This document shows positions 1-13,829 of a DNA stretch of 64,000 bases, piece after piece; position 1 is the first letter of the stretch; the number at the start of each line of letters is the position of its first letter. The stretch covers positions 17,089,313 to 17,153,312 of the forward strand of contig CM028909.1 of the NCBI GenBank assembly GCA_016801845.1, in the 5' to 3' direction. The notes under the pieces are model-generated. The model was not told where the DNA came from and made no database searches. It saw only the letters and a program-made list of their open reading frames with translations. This DNA is from Polydactylus sextarius. Lineage: Eukaryota > Chordata > Actinopteri > Polynemidae. A program made the position numbers and the translations under genes.

Positions 1-3000
1 TTGCTTATGAGAAACACCAGATTTCTGTTGCACCTGGTGACTCTAAATCTGGGCCATATGTTGATTTAGCTGCCTGTGGTGGTGGCGGCGGTGGTGATGT
101 TTGAGAAGGAGCTTTACTCCTTTGGACCACCTGTGTTACAGTCATCTAATACTGTGATTTAAAAAAAACAACACGCAGCCCATTTTAAATCTATCAGTCA
201 CCAACTGTAAGAGACTGTGTTTGACAAAACAAAGAACAGCTTCCACTCTGTTTCCCACCTGAGTGGGAATATAGCACGCTGCTCCTCCAAACATCTGCTC
301 AAGCTCTTTCTAACTGTGGTATCACTTTAACAGAAGCTTATTTCCACAATATACTCTTAGGATCAACATACCTGTCCACCTCCAGGTTTCCCACTCATGC
401 TCAATGCTTCTGCTGAGTGAGATTTATCTCTTGTATGTGATACAGTGTGTAGGCAAAATGTATGGCGATGTTGTCTCTGTTTTTTTCATACGGCACATGA
501 AGAATTATGGAAAGAATTCAGAAGTGTATCATGTGTCTTTGTATGTGTCCAACTTTTGATTCCTCTTTTTTTGTGCGATTGATTTAAATGTGGCAAATCT
601 CTGCTGCGTGTAGATAGAACCAGATCAAATGTTGGAAACATAATTACTATTTATGCATCACACGTAGGTTTCCGCTCCGTCCTGAAAATATCAAGCCGGG
701 CCTGTTGCCGGCTGCTGTCATAACAGATCTGGCTGTGCCACCAGGCCTGAAGCATGCATCATGTTGACTGAAATAAGCATGAGTGACTGCTGTTGCTGCA
801 GGAATGGCATATACTTAGACTGTGTTTAGAAAAGATCCAACTACAACAATAACACAAGTGCTGCAGCCAACTGTAAAGGAGTCTCCAACACAAAGGCTCA
901 ATATGACTTTAGTTTGTTCTTTTAGACACTTATAGGTTCTTTTTTCCTTCTCGATTGAGTTGACTGATAACTGATAAATGTCTCCAAACTTCATTTCTCA
1001 TTTTAATTCATCCAATGCATGAAAAGTTGAAAAACTGAATGTTTGAGTGATAAAATTCCCCCGAGGAGGCTGCAGATTGAGAGGAAAGTTGCACAGCCAG
1101 CAGCAACAGCAGCAGTAGCAGCAGCTCTGACATTGATTAATACGGCAGACTCCCTCAAGTTCAAAGCTGTATTTATTACTCTGTTTGATTCTCAGCAGAT
1201 GATAAAGTTTGTAAACCCACAACATACATTCTTCAATATGCTTTAAGAGACAAGGGACAAACCTTAGCATATCGCTTGTGTGACTCATTTCTCCACTTTA
1301 ATCTCTAAAAGCGTTGAAATGTTTCAAGCGCTTCATCAAATCCGACCATTAAAAAGCAGGATGAAGCATATCGTGATCTACCGAACGCTGAGCTACTGAT
1401 GGTCTTTGACCTCAGATAAATAACTGGAGCATCGAGCAGCATCCTGCTGAATGCTGGGAATGTGTAAAATGACTCAGCGCTCTCAGCAGGAGTTTGGCAG
1501 TGTGGACACCCATCAGGCCACTACAACAGTCTTTCTGTAGCCTATAGGAACCTGACGCCTGCTCTGACATTGTAACTGCTGGCTCACTGTGCGGGCAGAA
1601 CAGACACTGCTGACTGCTCAGGAAATATTACTGGCCCTTTTCTTGCCCAGAGGGGTCAAACCAATTTGTGGTGAATGGAGGAGGAAGAAGTAATTAGTGG
1701 AATTGGCTAAAATGTAAACCATGATTATGTCTGAAACAACACTCACTGTCTCGACGTACTGAACTCCTACCTCGTACCAAAATCAGATTAACCTGCTATC
1801 AGGGGCAAAAATTAGCTGTGTGGTCAAGTCAGCTTTATTTATGTAGCCAAGTGTTGTTAATCACAATCAGTAGGGAAACATCTGTCATCTGTTTATAAGA
1901 GAAAACTTATCTTAAATGGCTTTAATAGGAACACAAACTGAAACATACGTCCCTGCCCGAGGTTTGTTGTATCAGGTAGTTTCTGTTACAACAGAGATGT
2001 ATTCAGATATATCGGCAGTGTGAGCACAATAATAATTAAAATTATTAATGTACTGAAGGAGAGGATGTTCAGAGAGTTACTGCTCAATATAGATTTTCCT
2101 CCTGCCTATACTGGCAACAAAGAGATGTCCTCATAAGTCCATTTCAGAGTAAGAGATGAGAGACAGAATAATCAGTCCTGTGTAAGCTGACTTGTCAACT
2201 TGAGCTAAAACAATACTTCCAACTTTGTAGTATTTGTTATTCCTCTGCTGCAACTCACTTTCTCACTGAAATTACAAAAATAGAAGTTCACATTAAATGT
2301 AAATTTAGAAAATTATCACTTAATTTAACAAATTCCTGAAGCCTGATATTAATCTGGGTTGAACATCACTTATCACTTACACTCCTATCGTTTCATAAAG
2401 GGATTTCTGAATGGATGGCAGCACTTACAGTGACCAATATTTCCAGCACACATATCGACATGGCGTTGACTCTATCCTATAGAAGCTTTTGACAAAAATT
2501 CAAACCAGCAATTTGTCAGCTTCATGTTTTTCCTCACATGGACTATATTTAACTGAGTTTTACAGGTGTTGCGTAGGTTTGTTAAATGATATTGCTCTGA
2601 TACATTTTACCTTTAACTCTGAACAGTTTTCAATTTGAGCTCTTGTTGATATCATTAGCCCAGTCCGATTGCTCTTCTCCACAGGCATCGGAAGTCAGGG
2701 TCATCTGTAGAGCAGCGCCCTGCAGTTTCTTATTTGAAGAGCCTTGAGCACAGTGGTTGTTTGCAGACAAGCTGCTCATTACGATGCCCCGTATGACCTC
2801 CACCTAAGAATTTGCAAATGTATGTGCCAATACAAATTCCCAAAAGCATTATTGGCATGAGCAGAAGAGAAATGACATTGCCAAAGCATTTCCGTGCGTC
2901 AATACACCGATGCTGATGCACAATAATAATCCGACTGGATCTTATGCAAGAGTGCAATTGATGAGTGACACGGTAGCAGCAGCTCCAATCAGCTGCCCAG

Positions 3001-6000
3001 CAGTTAGCAAACACAGATACCACCTCACATGATATATATACACGTTCTTCAAGCATGGAGGTGAAGTCCGAGGTGTCATTGCAAATGCTTTCATCAGTCT
3101 GCAGGTGCTGTTGCCACGGCAACAATAGATTAAATTGTCAGAGTGAATCATGAGTTGACTGTCGGTTCACTCTCTGCCCTGAGAGCAGGTCCTGACCTCC
3201 TCGGGAACCTTGAGAACAGTGTGTCAGAGAAGTCGGTGAAATTAGATTCTGCTCTGTAAAACCCACCATGCAGTTTTTTTTTTGTTTGTTTGTTTTTTCA
3301 CTTGAATTTATCATTGGCGGACTCGCTGTGACAACCGTATCCTCGGGCCCTCCACTTAAAATTAGAGAGCAGCTGTCCCCGGATTATCTTATCCTGAGAC
3401 AGATTCCTAGAATACCCGGGACAGAATTATCCTGAGGGCTGATACAGACAGGAGGAATGGAGCTGAGAGCCATTTTTGGGGGCGGGTGTACGCAAATGCC
3501 TATTTTGAACTGTGTCCATATCCTGGCAGTGGCCTGGCAGGCATGAACTCTTGTTAGTTTATATTACTGTATGAATCCACCAAAGTGAGGCTGTGTAGTC
3601 AACCCTCCCTCTCAACACGTCTTTTTTTAGAGTTAAGGTTAAAATTAGGGTTATGTTAAGGTCAGAGGTTAGAGCTTAGGAAGTGGACATTATTAAATAA
3701 GGGTGTGTATCATTATATATTTCCACTTGTGTATCATGTGCATCTTTATGTGGTTAAAAGTCTTTAACTTTAATTTCGAGGTTGAAAACAGTTATGGAAT
3801 TAGTTTACATTTATATCTTGAAACTTTGAACTTTAACATGTAACCCCAAAATCAAGTGTGTTTTTCTTCATACCTGACCTGATGTTAGACAGTGGTAGAA
3901 TATCTATACCTGTGGGTTTGTCTATGTGCAAATATCTATGTATTTTTGCTTTTGCACTTGTCACTGGGAGTGAAGCTGTATATTTTTTTGTCCGTGTGTC
4001 CTAACAAAGCTGCAATGTGAGCTGTGGCAGCCTATTTACAGTTGGCTTCCCACAGGGCTGGGCGGGTGCTCTATGGAAAATATACCCAAACCTCTAGTGG
4101 GTGTAAACACGTTGAGGGTTTTCCACAAACTGACGTCTCCTGAGCAGGAATGGCATCTTGTGAAAGAGGTGTGTTGCATTATCTCCACAGTGAAATATGT
4201 GTTTTTGATCAAATTATATTATCTATTCACACCTATAACTGAGGGGGTGTGCTCTTAAGGGGAAAAGCAAATAGAGAGAGATATCTCATTCATCTCAATC
4301 TCCAACTGCACAGATATGGCAGCACAATGGCCTGGCTGTGTTTAATGAGACCGCGTGAGGCTGTGGTTAGTGCAGGTAGAGGTGCTGGATTATTGATGCT
4401 TCAGAGCTCCTCTGCTGCGCTCATTTCTGGCTGTCTCCTCGAGGAAGAGGTGTGCTCACTCACCTCCAGCCCGGGTGACAGACGGGTATGAATTACCATC
4501 ACCATTCCCCCCCGCTGACGCTGCAACCAGCGGGCAGCAGCCAGGCATTTTAGTATGGAGACAAGTCAGTGGGAAACAGTGGAAGGGAGCTGCAAGCATC
4601 CCCAGAAAAAGACTAGAACAAGTGGGTATGTTTATGTTCATAAATGTGTCTGTGTGCACACGTGTGGATGTATTGAGGGATTTCAAAACGGAGGAAAAGA
4701 ACCAGAAAGATGGAAAGACAGGGAGCAGCAACAAGATGGAAGGAAAGGAGGAAAGAGATAAAGAGGAAGGATGAAGCCCAGCGAGCTGAAGATCAATTTT
4801 GCTTCAAATAAATAATACCTTAATCCTCCATTAACATGCAGCTGCTTCCTCAGCACGTGAGGTCACAGGGGACGACAGTAATGCACCATTCATGCTAAAC
4901 TTCCTTACCCTGCTCGATGAAAACACACATATGTATATGCCGAATTACTTCTAAGTGGATGCACTGTAACAGCTGAATAATACATATTGTATTGTGCTCT
5001 GTACTTCTGTCAGTTGATACATGTGTTTAACATATGGTGTGGTGGGCAATGTGTACACACTGATAGTGATGGTGAATATTTTATGGTAATGTGTAAAGCA
5101 GGTTTTCTTTTACTCAACATGATCATAACATCCTGTGTGTTTATGGAATTATTTTTTTTTTACTGGTCACTGGATATAAGGCCAAGTGATATATTTTTTA
5201 CTGCCAACATATCTCACAAAATATAAAGACGAATAAATTAGTCCTCAGTATTTCCCAGCATCCTCGGTGTGTGTGGTTCTCAGCCCTTTTGTGTCCTGAG
5301 AATATTTCTAGAACAGTTATGGGAATTGTGGGTTTTTGCTAAATGTTATTCAAACAAAAGTTAAATTGTATGTTTGCTGGGCACTGTTTTCACCCATCAG
5401 ACTTCAGGCAATTCACAGCAGTTGCACAACAGTATTATGACAGTTTTATATAAGTGTGAAAGTTTTCTTTTCCCTGAAAATAGTAGTTTGACACAGAGAG
5501 ATATTTTAAAGCTCAACTTTTGGCAAACATAGGCAGAATAGTCCTTAAAGTCCTGTGGATTAAATGATGACAGCTATTGAGCTTGAATGCTGTGTTTGGT
5601 TTAAAGGTATGGAAAAGTTAGTGAGTGAACACTGAGTTGTTGAGAATAGTTTTTTTTTCAGTTGAAGTTTTTTTGTCTCAACTGCAGCAAAGTGGAATAA
5701 GTCAAGCTGACCACTTACATGGCTATGTGATTACATCAGAGTAAACATGGCCTTGAAAAGACTAATTTGATTCAGGTTATGATGATAGCATGCATGTCAG
5801 GGTTTTAGCCCGGTCTTACTTTCAGTTGTCTGTTCTGTTCACGTTGTGCAGAGTTAAAGGGCATTTTTTAAATATCCCATGGTGCACTAAGTCTTCCAGT
5901 GTAATCAGTAAGTGCACTACCAACAAGTTTAACTTGGACAAAAGTCAGACTTTTGTGGGGAAACCACTGAGCTCAACAAAATCTACAGCGAGTGAACATA

Positions 6001-9000
6001 ATTAATTAAATGGATACATTAGGAGAAGCTTTCCACCTTCCCGGACATCTAACAGCGCTGACGTGTTGATTCTAATAAAACAAGTACTTTTTTAAAGACA
6101 CTAAAAGACTTTTTTAAAAAAATCACACACAACAAACCACGGGATCATGTGTTTCTTTAAGGTTTGGTCAGCACAGTATTGTAAACAAACAATAAATGTG
6201 ACCAGGATAGTTTCAGTTCCCGTCTCCACCATCAGGAACACTGACCTGGACCTGGCTAATAATCACTAATCTCATTTAATAGCAGCCCAACACTGTAATC
6301 ACGAGCAACTAGGGAGCAGGACACAAACACTATAATGGGACCTGAGTCATGATCCGACCAAGTGCAGAGACCCTGATATGTCTGTGTGATTTACTCCTTT
6401 AATGTCTCAACAGCAGATTTCAAGTGTGTTTATGAGCGTAAACTCTCCCACAGGCCAGAGGTCAAGTTGCACTGAGCTCCAGTTTTATATCGCAAGAGGG
6501 AATCAGCTGCTGTTTCATGGAGGAAGACAACAAATACCCCTCATTAAATCCCTTTAACCATTCTGTGCACAACAGGGAAATCTGAGGAAAACAGTGTTTA
6601 ACTCTGATGAGAGTCTACATATATCAGTCAGATGATCTGCTTCTTTTAAAGTAGTTTAAACTGTATCAGAGATTGGTCAGATGTGATTTGTTATCATCAA
6701 ATTTACCAGGTTTTGTCGCACCGACCAGTTCCAGCATCTGGGTCAATGTGCTCCCAGATGCACCGCACACTCAGACAGAGACGACAGAGCCACACACTGG
6801 CTCTAAGCCATTTTTAACCTCCTCCACTTTAATATCACCCACTCGCCATATGAGCCTCCTTCAAGGGTAATGAGGGAGCAGACTGCTCGCTTCCTCTGTC
6901 TGGACAGCAGGTTTTCTCATACACAAACACAATTTTAATCACAGGCATCAACCAGGGGTTTGTTACAATGGGTGGGCAACGTGTCATAGATCTGCATCTG
7001 TGTTAGCTTTATCCAGTACGTGGGTGTACATGTGCAAGTTTTGTATATGTCCGTGTGGACATAGATTTGCAGAGAGATTTGATGCCTGCAGTAACACTTC
7101 CCTGACGGTCTACTTCTATATCGCTACCACATGTGTTTATTTATTTGATTTTAAGCTGGATGAAAATTAACATTATCAATTATTTGATTTAAATGTGGCA
7201 AAGATTTCATTTATGGTCACAGAGTGGAAGAGCTTCATGCCCATTTATCCATTATACTTTTAGCTGTATTGTTCATCTACTAATTTTGACCAGCTAATAT
7301 GTTTCCATTACTTTTAACTGCAGCTATTTATCCAGTATTTCTAGCTCACTTGCACATGTTCATTACTGTTAACCAAACTCTGATATACAGTATCTTACAG
7401 TATGTTTATTTTCTTTATACTATTTGATTGACATTAAATGCACCAGCTTCACCATGTCCAACATGTCTATATTCATCAGCTGCCTTCCCCCGGGTCTTAA
7501 TTTTCAGTGTTCAAATTGGGAGTGTCCGCAGAGCAAAGAAACCCTGCCCATCACAGTTGAATGATCGGAGTCAGTGTGACAGCCATGACAGAGCCCCCTC
7601 CCTAAACTTGCTGAGGCAATAAAGCTGAGGAGGTGAGAGTTTGACACCAGCTTGACCCATAGTGTGAAACCTCCACATGGCAAGTCAGAGGTGACCTTCT
7701 GTGGGGGTCGAGGGGTCAAGGTCTTAAAACAAGAACAACGTAATCACAGCATCCACGTTCCTCTGAGCAACGTGACGCCCATCTGGAGGAATTCAACACA
7801 CATCACATATGGGACAAATTAATAGAGCTGTTTTTATTAATGAATTCTGATTCTGTGCTCTGTTTCATACGGAGACCTACAGAATGATATAAAACATGTC
7901 TGACATCCAGCAGCACTGAGGAAATTAAAATATGACCATCATGAATATGGATGTGATCTTAATCTGCAGCGATCTTGAGCCTCAGAGAGCAGACTGAAGA
8001 ATTCAATGAAGTGATCAAGTCTCCATCTGTCAGATTCCCACTCACTATGGACTTAAGTGTCCAATTGGATGAGAGAGACAGCTGAAACTGCTGTGGACAT
8101 CCAATAGGTTCATAGAGACTATTTCACAAGCTAAAGATTATCACAGTATAATAGAGCTTTGGGTAAAATGTATATATTTTTAATAAATGATTGAATATAA
8201 AGTTTGAGATGCTTAGTGCATTGAGGAAGCATGACATCTGAGATCAACAGCTTTTTTTACTCATAAACCAACACAGATCACCAGGATTCTGATTTTTATT
8301 TTACAAAAAATAAACAAACAAGGAAATGTAAACAGAAAATGCCTGTGGACACTGACAGGAAATATAATTTAGCGTCTGAAGAATGAGAGTGGGATCGCTT
8401 AAAGAAAAGATAATTGAGAGTACGTTTCAGGACATTTATAGTCAGAGTGAGAGCAACTAGAGGATGAGAGTGAGACAGCGCTTAATAAATGACCAAGATA
8501 AATGAAAGCAAACCAAGGTGGAAGGGAATCAATCACTAAGGGTCCATTTTAAATGTCTTGTAGAGAACCAGTGAATTAGACAGCAAAGGCAGCTTTTAAA
8601 GGTGCGTAGCTTCACTCTCCCTGTGCAATTTGTTGCCGGGCGGCTCCACATCCAGACCCAAAGGATTTAAAACTTTCCCTTAAAAGAACTCGATAACATC
8701 CGTAACTTCTAAAGTGAGATTTAATTTCCCCCAAGCCGTAGGTTTTAAAAATGTATTCATGAGCGAAGTCAAGGAGACACCTGAAGTGAAGCAGAAAAAA
8801 AGATTGAAGTCTCACTGTATATAAAATTAATCTTTTAACAAAAAAAGGTTCACTGGAAATTGAGTCTTGTGAATTTATAAGGAGACGTCTTTCAAGTTTC
8901 AGGCGATATTTTGGATTTTTTTTTTTTGATAAAGAAACTGAGAGTGAATTAAAAATGAAGGGAAATTTTCCATGCTGAGCTAAAATCTTCAGAAATACAA

Positions 9001-12000
9001 TTTCTGAGCGTTTCCCCTTTGGACCAATTAAATCTCGGGATGCTCACAGAAAAGTATGAAGCTCATTTGAGAGCAAGATGGTTATAATCAAATAATTAGG
9101 TCTGTACACATCATTAATATAAAATCACACATAAGGAAGTCATTTTGAAAAAGCTTCAGGCTCTCCCTCTGAGCAATTATCTCCAATGTCTTTTACGGGG
9201 ACAAAAGTGGAATTCTGATTCTTCTGGAAAAGGAAAACCAAAACTGCTACAGTAGTTAATGACACAAGCTGCAGTCTAGACTCGAGACAGGAGAAAGTAC
9301 TGAGGAGCTGTGGTGTTTAATGGTCACAGCCACTTTGATTCTCATGATACTAAAGTCTTTTTTTTTTTTTGGTTCTGTCTGGTGCCAACCACCCACCATG
9401 ACTGCAGCCGGCAGTAACGTCTTCAACAACGTGATTTGTATGGTCGGCAACTGAATATGCTCAACTCCCACAATATCCTCCCTCTGTCATTACTTCCGTA
9501 GGGTCTTATAACTGAGACAGACGGATGGAAACTGGAAAGCTTTGGAGGAATAATGTGCGCAGCCACAAGGCATTTTATGACCTCCGGTCATCCTAATAAT
9601 GTGGTGTATCTAATCCTTAAATCCTTGTCTGAGGGCTCAGGCTACTTCTCTAGTGGATGGCAATGGCAGGTTGATTTGCTCAGTATCTGTATGATATGTG
9701 TATTTGTCTGTATGATGAGTTTACATGTTTACTATTGAGGTATTTAAACCTGAGTTAGACAAATATAACTATTATTGTTGTTATATCTGTTAAAAAGAGT
9801 AATATAATTGTTTAGTGTCACAGTTTTAAGTTGAGTTTTAATCTGAGATTCATTCATCTTCACAGCTATAAACCAATGTTGATTCTGCTCCGTTATATAG
9901 GTGTAGAGGCAAACAATAAATGTAACTGTGAGTAAATAGTGCAGGGAATAAGTCTCTTTATATTTTTGTAGTCCGTCCACCCTTTATTATGTGACACTGT
10001 GTGCTGTAACGACACGTTGAGGAGGATAACTTCCAAGAATGGTGAGAAAACACCCATTAAATTCAATGGCTCACCTCACTTTACAAATTATAAAGTATGA
10101 AGTGAATGCCAACGAGGCTGCGTTCAGAGCAGATAGAAAACCGTCACATTCAGTCGACATATGTAAATCCCTAAAGAGTAGCGATCACTCACAGCAGTTG
10201 GTGAGACGGTCTGGAGGAAGTAACACCTTTCTGGTCATTCGTCGATGTCTCACACCTATCCACAAAGCCCTCCTACTGCCTGCCATTATCCTCTGGTGGA
10301 ATGATAATGGCCGTTCTCTTTTCCCCAGAGTGCTGGAGATCTATGAGGAAGAGAGAGGGAGGAGGGGAGGAGAGGGGGGAGCTTCCACTTTCTCTTTAGC
10401 CACTTCATGTGTTGCCAGACTGGAAACAAACAACCATTGTGCTTCAGCTCTGCTACTGCCCTGTTGTCCATAGACTGCCCCTGTTTATAGACCCATCACT
10501 TAATTGTGGCCTTACACAACCATGTGCTTTCTCTGTTGTTTCTCCACGATAATTGCGACTATTGAGACAACATTCAGATTAACAGGCTGCCCTTTATTCT
10601 TGTAACATTTATATATGTGTCTCTTTTTTGGCCGTCTTTAAAAACTTCCTTGTAGCATTTGCACTGTCTGATTTTTTTCTTTTTTTTTTTTTTTTTGGAG
10701 CAGGGCTGGGAGGGGCGGGGGGTTAGTAATCAAGCAACCCTGCTGTGGTAGTAGCATGACACACAAGCTTGTGTACAATTTCATGTTCACTCTCTATCAT
10801 CAGTCTCACAACGAGACTTCCTGTTTGGCTATTGACCTTTTCATGAAAGCCTCTCTGATTTGTAAGAAAACTGAAAATCATGTTCAAATTTGCTCATGCT
10901 CGAATTTGCACAAGTAGCAGTGATATCAAGGTAGCTCAAAACAAAAAGCATTGTAGATGCTCTAAAGTAATGCTCTGATTGCATCACATCCTCCTCTCCT
11001 CCTCAGGGGTGCTATCTATTTCTGACAGTGTTGATTAGATAGCAACCCCCACCCACATTAGCAATTCAAGACCATGGTATTCTCACATTGCCATGCACTT
11101 ATTGATGTGTGGTTGTTTTACATACTGACGAGAGCAGCTAACTCATAAATGATCAAAAACGATGCTCATTTTTATTGAACGTGGTACAGGTCTTGAATCA
11201 TACACTGATATTTTGCTCCTTGGAATAAAATCGAAAGAGGGAACTAAAGAATGGATGGATTTAAGATTTATAATTCCTTTCTCACCAAGGCAGTTACACA
11301 TACTTTAGTTTGTCACATTCTGGTAGAGTCACACTGCTGAAATAGCCATTTTTCCCATGGCTGGATTATCCAGGCGGGGCCTCAGGGCAGCATGCTGACT
11401 GAGGCCTCTGTCTACCAGTGATACCCTCTACTATGAGCATCTGTACAAACCACTGAGATGACTCAGAGGTCTGAGGTATAAAATATTAAGTTTCTGGCCT
11501 GTAACTATTGATGACACAGCGTATGACCCATGGGATAAACAAATTTACAATTAAATTGCAAATTTATTTGGCTCTTCAGGCTTGCAGAAACCTTAAACAG
11601 AAGATCCTCCAGAGGTTCAGTGTTGTGTTTACTTCGATCATGCACTTCACATTATGATGATCTCTATCCTCACAAACGCCTTTGTACCACCAGAAGGCAT
11701 TTGGCCCCCACCCACAGTCTTAGTTTAGCCTGCTGTGCTAGACTAGCTGCATGCTCCCACAATAACAGTACTGACGTCACTGGCCATCGTTTGACACATG
11801 CTGCATTCACGTTCTCCTCCTAGGATCCGCTTTCTGAGAACTTTACCTTGAAGATTTCACTCAAATCAGCAATGACAGGTGGGAAACAGGCCTTACACTA
11901 GATATTTTTGAGATGAAGTTTTAAAAATGGGGAGAGACAGTCTCATTATTAACAAAATAAAGAGAGGAATCCTTCATCTGTACCTGTATAATTCATGTAT

Positions 12001-12560
12001 AATACTTTAGTTTATTTATTTTTAATGCAGTCTTGATGCTTTTGGGGTGTACCAGTGGTGTACTGGACTTGTTTACATAATTGTAAGAGTTTTTTGATTT
12101 CTCAATAAGTCAAACCGCCCGAAGTATTAGCACATTTCTATGTTCACTCAGAAGAATGCACATTTTAAATCATAATGCACAAAAATTGATCTCTCATGAA
12201 CAGATTGGTTAACATGCAAGAAGAGTCCCCTTACATTTTAATCCAGGACGAAAATGAACTGTGGGGCCCTGATTATCCCAGTGTCACTGTTTCTACACTT
12301 TCTTCTTGCTGGAGTACCACTTAGACCCAGATGTAATCAATGTATTTAATAATTGATAATTAAACCTGCACTTTGACACAAGACAGATTTGACCTTAATT
12401 TGTATTCTTATTACATGACAGTCTTATATTAGGGCTCGGCGGTCAAATGTCCATCTGTAAAACGTCCACACTCTTCTTTTTTGTGTGTTTACCTTGTGGT
12501 TTGGTGGTTGTATGGAAATAAACACCTGTAACGGGCAAAAGGCAACAATGCGTGTCTCTT
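1..12560. other. Intergenic DNA, no supported gene
   Basis: Upstream flank of clstn1. The open frames here (the longest about 144 codons, near 10,039-10,473) have no recognisable domain, no splice-linked neighbours and A/T-rich, low-complexity translations, so I call none of them. Short simple runs are present: a T-tract near 10,680-10,696, a purine-rich G/A tract near 10,350-10,381 and T-tracts near 3,276 and 8,920. I looked for exons of ctnnbip1, the neighbour expected if clstn1 and ctnnbip1 were inverted together, and did not recognise any. Distal enhancers could be present but cannot be seen without cross-species comparison. Confidence 0.6.
3634..3682. repeat. Short degenerate TTAGG-like array
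   Basis: A run of imperfect GTTAAGGTTA / TTAGGGTTA / GGTTAGAG words. Degenerate telomere-like short repeats of this kind are common in fish intergenic DNA. It is too short and diverged to assign to a named family. Confidence 0.35.
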
Positions 12561-12788
12561 TAAATGTCCTGCAGTCCTTGAACGCAGCGAGCTGCAAAAC
12601 TGCGAGAGGAGCGGTGATTGAGGGGGAGAGCAGAGCGGCGGCGGTGACGACGGCCATCTTAGAGCTACCGTGGTAACCGACACTCATCTTCTGGATTTTA
12701 TTTTCCTTGTGAGAGAAACACTCCGCCTGACTGACGAGGGAAGAAGAAGGTTGTCCTTTATTTCACCGCGGTTGAACTCGAAGTCGGG
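12560..12788 (+). promoter_or_regulatory. clstn1: clstn1 promoter and 5'UTR region
   Basis: The sequence turns locally GC- and CpG-rich (about 12,590-13,150) around the first coding exon, as in a CpG-island promoter. A reverse-strand YY1 core (AAGATGGCCG on the minus strand, 12,651-12,660) lies about 130 bp upstream of the start codon, the usual distance for a YY1 box close to the transcription start. No TATA box is evident. The transcription start itself cannot be fixed from sequence alone. Confidence 0.5.
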
Positions 12789-13764
12789 ATGCGGTTCCGA
12801 GGGAATAAACGATTTGCATCCGTTGTCGGACTGGTCCTCGGACTATTATGTGCGGTGGAGGCAGCTAAAGGTAACTAAGCTGGGATTTATATCCCGTTGT
12901 GTTTTGTCTCGTCCGTTCGTGTCACACAGGTTTATGAGAGATTTGTAAACGTCGTGGATGAACGTTCACGGTTTTTCCAGACGGTTTCCGTCCGTTTCCA
13001 GACGTTGAAGGTTAAAACAAACGTTCGGGTCCAGAGGGATGCGGACTCAGGAACCTGCTCAGGGATGGTCCACTCCGGCAGTGGAGCCGCAGCGGAGGGA
13101 TGTCGCGAAGTATCCCGCCGGCAGCAAGTGCATCCCCGCTGGAGTGCGTCTATTTTAACCGTTAACAGTCCTGAACCTCACGTTACATCCCAAAATACAA
13201 ATATTACATATATGTTACACTTTATTTTAATACCTGCTCTGGAGATAACACATTAGAGATGATATCAAGGCCACGAAACGACCCCCTTCTGTCATCTGCA
13301 TTCAGTCTATTTTTAGGAGCTGGTCTCTTCTTGTCTCCTTACAGACATCTTTTAATTTATTTTCAAAGATTAAAAGTATTTCTCACCTTTTGCAGAGATT
13401 TTTTTTTTACGATTATTTTAACTTACAAAATTCCGGCACTCGTTGTTCTTATTTTCCGATATTTAGATTAAATGCGTGTATTTAAAGTAAGATGAGCGAT
13501 GATTTATAGCGTTTATTTATTTAGCTGTTTTTTTTTTGATTATTATTATTTATTTATAAATGTAATAACACCTCGTAGGTTTATTCCGCCATCAGTAGGC
13601 CTAATGCTTGGTTTGGCAACGTTGTGGTGGAGCAGGTTGGCTACGCATTGCAGATCTTCTTCACATGCTCGTGTTTTGTCGGTGGATTTAAAAATTCATG
13701 TGGTGAGATCACATGCTTGAATAAAAAAAAGCTTATTCAGTAGGTGTGGGCTCTACTTATATCC

Positions 13765-13829
<65 letters not shown>

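Noticed and set aside
4475..4774. 99-codon plus frame ending in a Lys/Glu-rich tail
   Set aside because: The tail comes from a purine-rich tract; overlapping frames on both strands are equally open, which is typical of base composition rather than coding.
10039..10473. 144-codon open frame on the plus strand upstream of clstn1
   Set aside because: No recognisable domain, no splice-linked exons, and purine-rich low-complexity sequence explains the lack of stops in its second half.
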